Assembly (NCBI GenBank): GCA_021160705.1
Contig: JAGHBZ010000415.1
Location: forward strand, 1 to 10,228
Reading direction: 5' to 3'
DNA length: 10,228 bases
Source: Candidatus Sumerlaeota bacterium
GTDB lineage: Bacteria; Sumerlaeota; Sumerlaeia; MWCT01; JAGHBZ01
In this document: piece by piece, positions 7,754 through 10,228 of the stretch
How the letters are laid out: each line of letters starts with the position of its first letter
Position numbering within the stretch: position 1 is the first letter of the stretch
The notes under the pieces: model-generated
Databases searched by the model: none
What the model was told of the DNA's origin: nothing
The model's input: only the letters and a program-made list of their open reading frames with translations
Position numbers and translations under genes: made by a program

Positions 7754-7803
7754 TAAGTCTTAGACCACCATTATGAATGGGATAAAATCACGATATTCAG
7801 GGC

Positions 7804-8910
7804 CTAGTATCGTCGACATTCTTTCACCGCATCTACGATATATTCCACATCACTTACAGATAACCCATGATGCACAGGCAAATTCAAAACTCGAGTGGCA
7901 ATGTGCTCTGATACAGGCAGTTGTTGCTTGCCATACATTTTTTTGAAAACCGGTTGTTGGTGCAAGCCCCGAGGGTAGGCAATGCCGCTGGCTATGCCTT
8001 TTTCCTGCAACCGCTGAAGGAGTGTATCTTTGTCACAACCAAACTCCTCCGGATCGACCAACACACCGTATTGATGCCAGGCGTGTTCGGTGTTTGGTGT
8101 CAATTTTTGTGGCGTTATCCCGGGGATTTCCGCCAACCCTTCCGTTAACAGAGCCGCATTGCGTCGGCGAATGTGTAACATGCTATCTAGGCGCTTCAGC
8201 ATCTCTCGGCCAATGGCTGCTTCCACATCAGTCATCCTGTAGTTCAAACCTAATATCGTGTGATAATACTTGTCAGTCTGGCCGTGCGTGCGCATATAGT
8301 GAAGTTTCTCTGCAAACTCTAGATTATTTGTGCAAACTATCCCTCCTTCGCCTACAAACATATTTTTAGTTGGATAAAAGGAATAACATACAAACTCATC
8401 AAAAGAACCTATATCTTTGCCTTTGTAAGTAGCTCCATGAGCCTGAGCCGCATCCCAGACAATTATTACCCCATATTTTTTTGCAAATGCCTTAATTTGG
8501 TCAATATCACATGGATTCCCAAAAAGATGAACAGGAGCAATGGCCTTTGTTCGTGGTGTGATTTTTTTCTCGGCATCTTTTAAATCTATTAAAAAGGTTT
8601 CAGAATCTACATCACAAAAAATAGGCTTTCCCCCTGCCATACATACCATACTTGCTGTAGCAATAAAGGAAAAACTTGGAACCAGCACCTCGTCACAGGG
8701 TTCTAAAAAACTCATATATGCTAAATGTAATGCTGCTGAACCACTGCTACAAGTGATTGCATATTTTGTTCCTACTTTTTTAGCAAATTCTTCTTCAAAT
8801 GCAGCACATTCTTTTCCCTGCCGAAGTGAGCCTGAGCGAAGCACTCTAACTGCTGCTTCTATCTCTTCCTCAGTAAGTTTGATTTCCGCAATATTAATCT
8901 TCCTGTTCAT
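7804..8910 (-). CDS. DegT/DnrJ/EryC1/StrS-family sugar aminotransferase (WbpE-like)
   Basis: PLP-dependent aminotransferase of 368 residues that converts a keto nucleotide sugar to an amino sugar, usually with glutamate as donor. Fold-type I features: TCSSGSAALHLAY (53-65) for cofactor phosphate, VPSFSFIATA (77-86), APVHLFGNPCDID (125-137), Asp153 and Gln156 in WDAAQAHGA, the Schiff-base lysine Lys182 in SFYPTKNM, GEGG (187-190), and NYRMTDVEAAIG. The residue before Asp153 is Trp where Glu is common. Start ATG 8910 overlaps the oxidoreductase stop (ATGA) and has an AAGGGA ribosome site. With the oxidoreductase and acetyltransferase upstream, a role like WbpE/WlbC (3-amino group) is the best inference, though 4-aminotransferases share the fold. 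By hand count GC is 179/360 over 7921-8280 but 139/360 over 8341-8700, so the gene's two halves differ in composition. Confidence 0.94.
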   Translation of the reverse strand: MNRKINIAEIKLTEEEIEAAVRVLRSGSLRQGKECAAFEEEFAKKVGTKYAITCSSGSAALHLAYMSFLEPCDEVLVPSFSFIATASMVCMAGGKPIFCDVDSETFLIDLKDAEKKITPRTKAIAPVHLFGNPCDIDQIKAFAKKYGVIIVWDAAQAHGATYKGKDIGSFDEFVCYSFYPTKNMFVGEGGIVCTNNLEFAEKLHYMRTHGQTDKYYHTILGLNYRMTDVEAAIGREMLKRLDSMLHIRRRNAALLTEGLAEIPGITPQKLTPNTEHAWHQYGVLVDPEEFGCDKDTLLQRLQEKGIASGIAYPRGLHQQPVFKKMYGKQQLPVSEHIATRVLNLPVHHGLSVSDVEYIVDAVKECRRY

Positions 8911-9920
8911 TGTTTTCCCTTAATTTGTTCTATAACTTTCATTAGCTCAATTGAATCTTCTATCCGATTACGATCAGGGGGGATTCCCTGAGATATGGTC
9001 TGAACAAAATGGGCCATCTGAATGTCTAACACTTTTCTCTTACCATACTGGATAATAGTCTTACCAGTTTCATAACCTCCACGCCCCTCTTTTAAAAAAA
9101 GAAATGAAGGTATTTCTGGCTGTATAGAACCCATGAAAGTGCCATTTTCGCACTGAATTTCCACATACTGACTAAATGCCGGAGTAATTAGATCTGCCTG
9201 ACAGAAAATCTCTATCCCGGAAAATCCAGTACATCTAATCAAGACAAAATCCTCTGCATCTGCTTCTATAACTTCTCCTTGAATAACCCGTGTAGGTAGT
9301 TCTATTTTGTTAGACACAACTTCTACTTCCCTAAGAGGTCCGAAATACCAGTTAGCAAGATCAATCATATGAACAAGCATCTCATTTATCGCTCCACCGC
9401 CTTGGTTCTTTTTGTGTTTCCAAACTTGGTGACCTCCTCGACCTCCTAATCTAAAAAAGGCACTTAATGGTTTCCCTAAAATCAAGCTTTCTTCATTGAT
9501 TCTATATTTTGAAAATAGGCGATGACCTTCCTCAAACACAGGCACATAGCGGTAAATATATCCCACCATTCCATAATGACCTGTCTCTTTTTCTAAATCC
9601 TTAAGGGCTGAGGCTTCCTCAAGGGTGGTGCAAAGAGGTTTCTCGCAGAATACCTCTTTACCACTCAACAATGCTTTTTTTATCAACTCCGCATGTGAAG
9701 GCGTGGGAGTGCATATAAGGACGGCTGAAATATTACCATCTTCAAATATATCATCTGGATTTTTCTTCCAGGCTACATTATGCTTTTCAGCCAGAGACTT
9801 AGCAAGCTCAGGCTGCACATCGGTTAATATCACTTCAACATTAGGAAGGGCCTTCAAACTGGCAAGATGCTTTTCCCCTTGCTTTCCGCATCCGATTAAA
9901 CCTATTTTTATCTTATTCAT
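8907..9920 (-). CDS. Gfo/Idh/MocA-family oxidoreductase (WbpB/WlbA-like)
   Basis: NAD(P)-dependent sugar oxidoreductase of 337 residues. The Rossmann domain begins GLIGCGKQGEKH (7-18), then ICTPTPSHAELI (69-80) and the EKPL motif (93-96) with catalytic Lys94. The C-terminal domain carries GGRGGHQVWKHKKN (159-172) and GGGAINEMLVHMIDLANW (174-191), where His184 and Asp187 fit the G-x-H-x-x-D catalytic region; Glu180 takes the place of a frequent Asp. In the WbpB/WlbA branch this type of enzyme oxidises C3 of a UDP-N-acetylhexosaminuronate to the ketone used by the adjacent aminotransferase. That assignment rests on the neighbours rather than on specific residues; other nucleotide-sugar or inositol dehydrogenases are alternatives. 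The ATG at 9920 overlaps the acetyltransferase stop by 8 bases and has a clear GGAGG site 10 bases away. Confidence 0.93.
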   Translation of the reverse strand: MNKIKIGLIGCGKQGEKHLASLKALPNVEVILTDVQPELAKSLAEKHNVAWKKNPDDIFEDGNISAVLICTPTPSHAELIKKALLSGKEVFCEKPLCTTLEEASALKDLEKETGHYGMVGYIYRYVPVFEEGHRLFSKYRINEESLILGKPLSAFFRLGGRGGHQVWKHKKNQGGGAINEMLVHMIDLANWYFGPLREVEVVSNKIELPTRVIQGEVIEADAEDFVLIRCTGFSGIEIFCQADLITPAFSQYVEIQCENGTFMGSIQPEIPSFLFLKEGRGGYETGKTIIQYGKRKVLDIQMAHFVQTISQGIPPDRNRIEDSIELMKVIEQIKGKQ

Positions 9921-10228
9921 TTATATATTTCCTCCAATTTTTAGCTATATTAAGCTCTTTCAATTTTTCAGGAAGAGGAAAAATTTCCCCGGGTACTCCT
10001 TTAACAAGACTCATCGGAGGAATATCTTTTGTAACCACTGAGCCTGCAGCAACAAATGAACCTTTACCAATTCTTATACCGGGAAGTATAATCACCCCTG
10101 CCCCAAGTGTCACCCCATCTTCAATTATAGGTCCCTTAGGTTCATAGTGATCTCTCATTTTTTGAGGATATTTATCATTGGTTAGCACTACCCCAGGGCC
10201 TATAAATACATAAGAACCAATAATAACA
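9913..10228 (-). CDS. Left-handed beta-helix (hexapeptide) acetyltransferase, C-terminal part (WbpD-like)
   Basis: Partial gene; the 5' end lies beyond the right edge. In the visible 104 residues the frame is open to the edge, so an apparent GTG at 10188 is internal. The sequence shows hexapeptide repeats with periodic Ile/Val and Gly: VIIGSYVFIGPGVVLTND, then after a loop PIIEDGVTLGAGVIILPGIR and IGKGSFVAAGSVVTKDIPP, ending with LVKGVPGEIF and a short charged helix (LPEKLKELNIAKNWRKY). The loop TNDKYPQKMRDHYE between coils resembles the one in WbpD/WlbB-type UDP-amino-sugar N-acetyltransferases, which acetylate the amine made by the aminotransferase from acetyl-CoA. Such enzymes are trimers in the cytoplasm. 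O-acetyltransferases of the same fold cannot be excluded; the cassette of neighbours favours N-acetylation. Confidence 0.88.
   Translation of the reverse strand, partial: VIIGSYVFIGPGVVLTNDKYPQKMRDHYEPKGPIIEDGVTLGAGVIILPGIRIGKGSFVAAGSVVTKDIPPMSLVKGVPGEIFPLPEKLKELNIAKNWRKYINE
9931..9935 (-). promoter_or_regulatory. Ribosome binding site of the oxidoreductase gene
   Basis: The minus strand reads TTGGAGGAAATATATAA then ATG (9920), a full GGAGG core at 10 bases. It lies inside the end of the acetyltransferase gene and fixes the start that gives the usual MNKIKIGLIG terminus. Confidence 0.7.

Noticed and set aside
7754..7803. Possible terminator or promoter in the 50-base gap before wzx
   Set aside because: I found no stable stem followed by a T-run and no convincing -35/-10 pair. 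The gap is best read as a simple intergenic spacer within the operon.
8540..8923. A 127-codon open frame on the plus strand
   Set aside because: It is antisense to the 5' half of the aminotransferase, whose motifs are intact; no family signs and no ribosome site were seen.
1..10228. CRISPR array, tRNA, rRNA, riboswitch, toxin-antitoxin or phage-defence genes
   Set aside because: No regularly spaced repeats, RNA gene cores or recognisable defence domains were seen. Nearly all of the window is accounted for by polysaccharide genes.

Overview
The window is a single block of genes, all read on the minus strand (right to left). It is part of a Wzx/Wzy-type surface polysaccharide locus (capsule, exopolysaccharide or O-antigen-like). 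Most genes overlap by 4 or 8 bases or are separated by fewer than about 80 bases, so they probably form one operon. No promoter or terminator could be supported inside it. Base composition is moderate to low GC, several genes have good GGAGG/AAGGAG-like ribosome sites, and the transposase remnant looks like IS1380 elements I associate with anaerobic Firmicutes. A Firmicutes host is a weak inference; the sequence alone does not fix the species.

The order of transcription starts at the right edge. First comes a nucleotide-sugar cassette: the 3' part of a left-handed beta-helix acetyltransferase (9913-10228), a Gfo/Idh/MocA oxidoreductase (8907-9920) and a DegT/StrS aminotransferase (7804-8910). 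Together these resemble the WbpB/WbpE/WbpD set, which turns a UDP-sugar 3-hydroxyl into a ketone, then an amine, then an acetamide. Next come a Wzx flippase (6242-7753), a broken frameshifted gene that is possibly a former glycosyltransferase (5831-6245), a GT4 glycosyltransferase (4538-5755), a Wzy/O-antigen-ligase-like polymerase (3243-4541), a second GT4 enzyme (2116-3216), an N-terminal IS1380-family transposase remnant (1701-2105), a third GT4 enzyme (427-1686), and the 5' part of the initiating phosphoglycosyl transferase (1-434), which runs off the left edge.

The proposed process is as follows. The cassette makes a 3-acetamido sugar nucleotide. The phosphoglycosyl transferase loads the first sugar-phosphate onto undecaprenyl phosphate, and the GT4 enzymes extend it on the cytoplasmic face. 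Wzx flips the lipid-linked repeat unit and Wzy polymerises it outside.

No unknown kind of system was found. The points worth a second look are signs of mosaic assembly and decay: a composition change inside the aminotransferase gene, a homopolymer frameshift in a gene still coupled to wzx, an IS remnant between two glycosyltransferase genes, an internal duplication in one glycosyltransferase, and two starts better placed than the longest open frame suggests.
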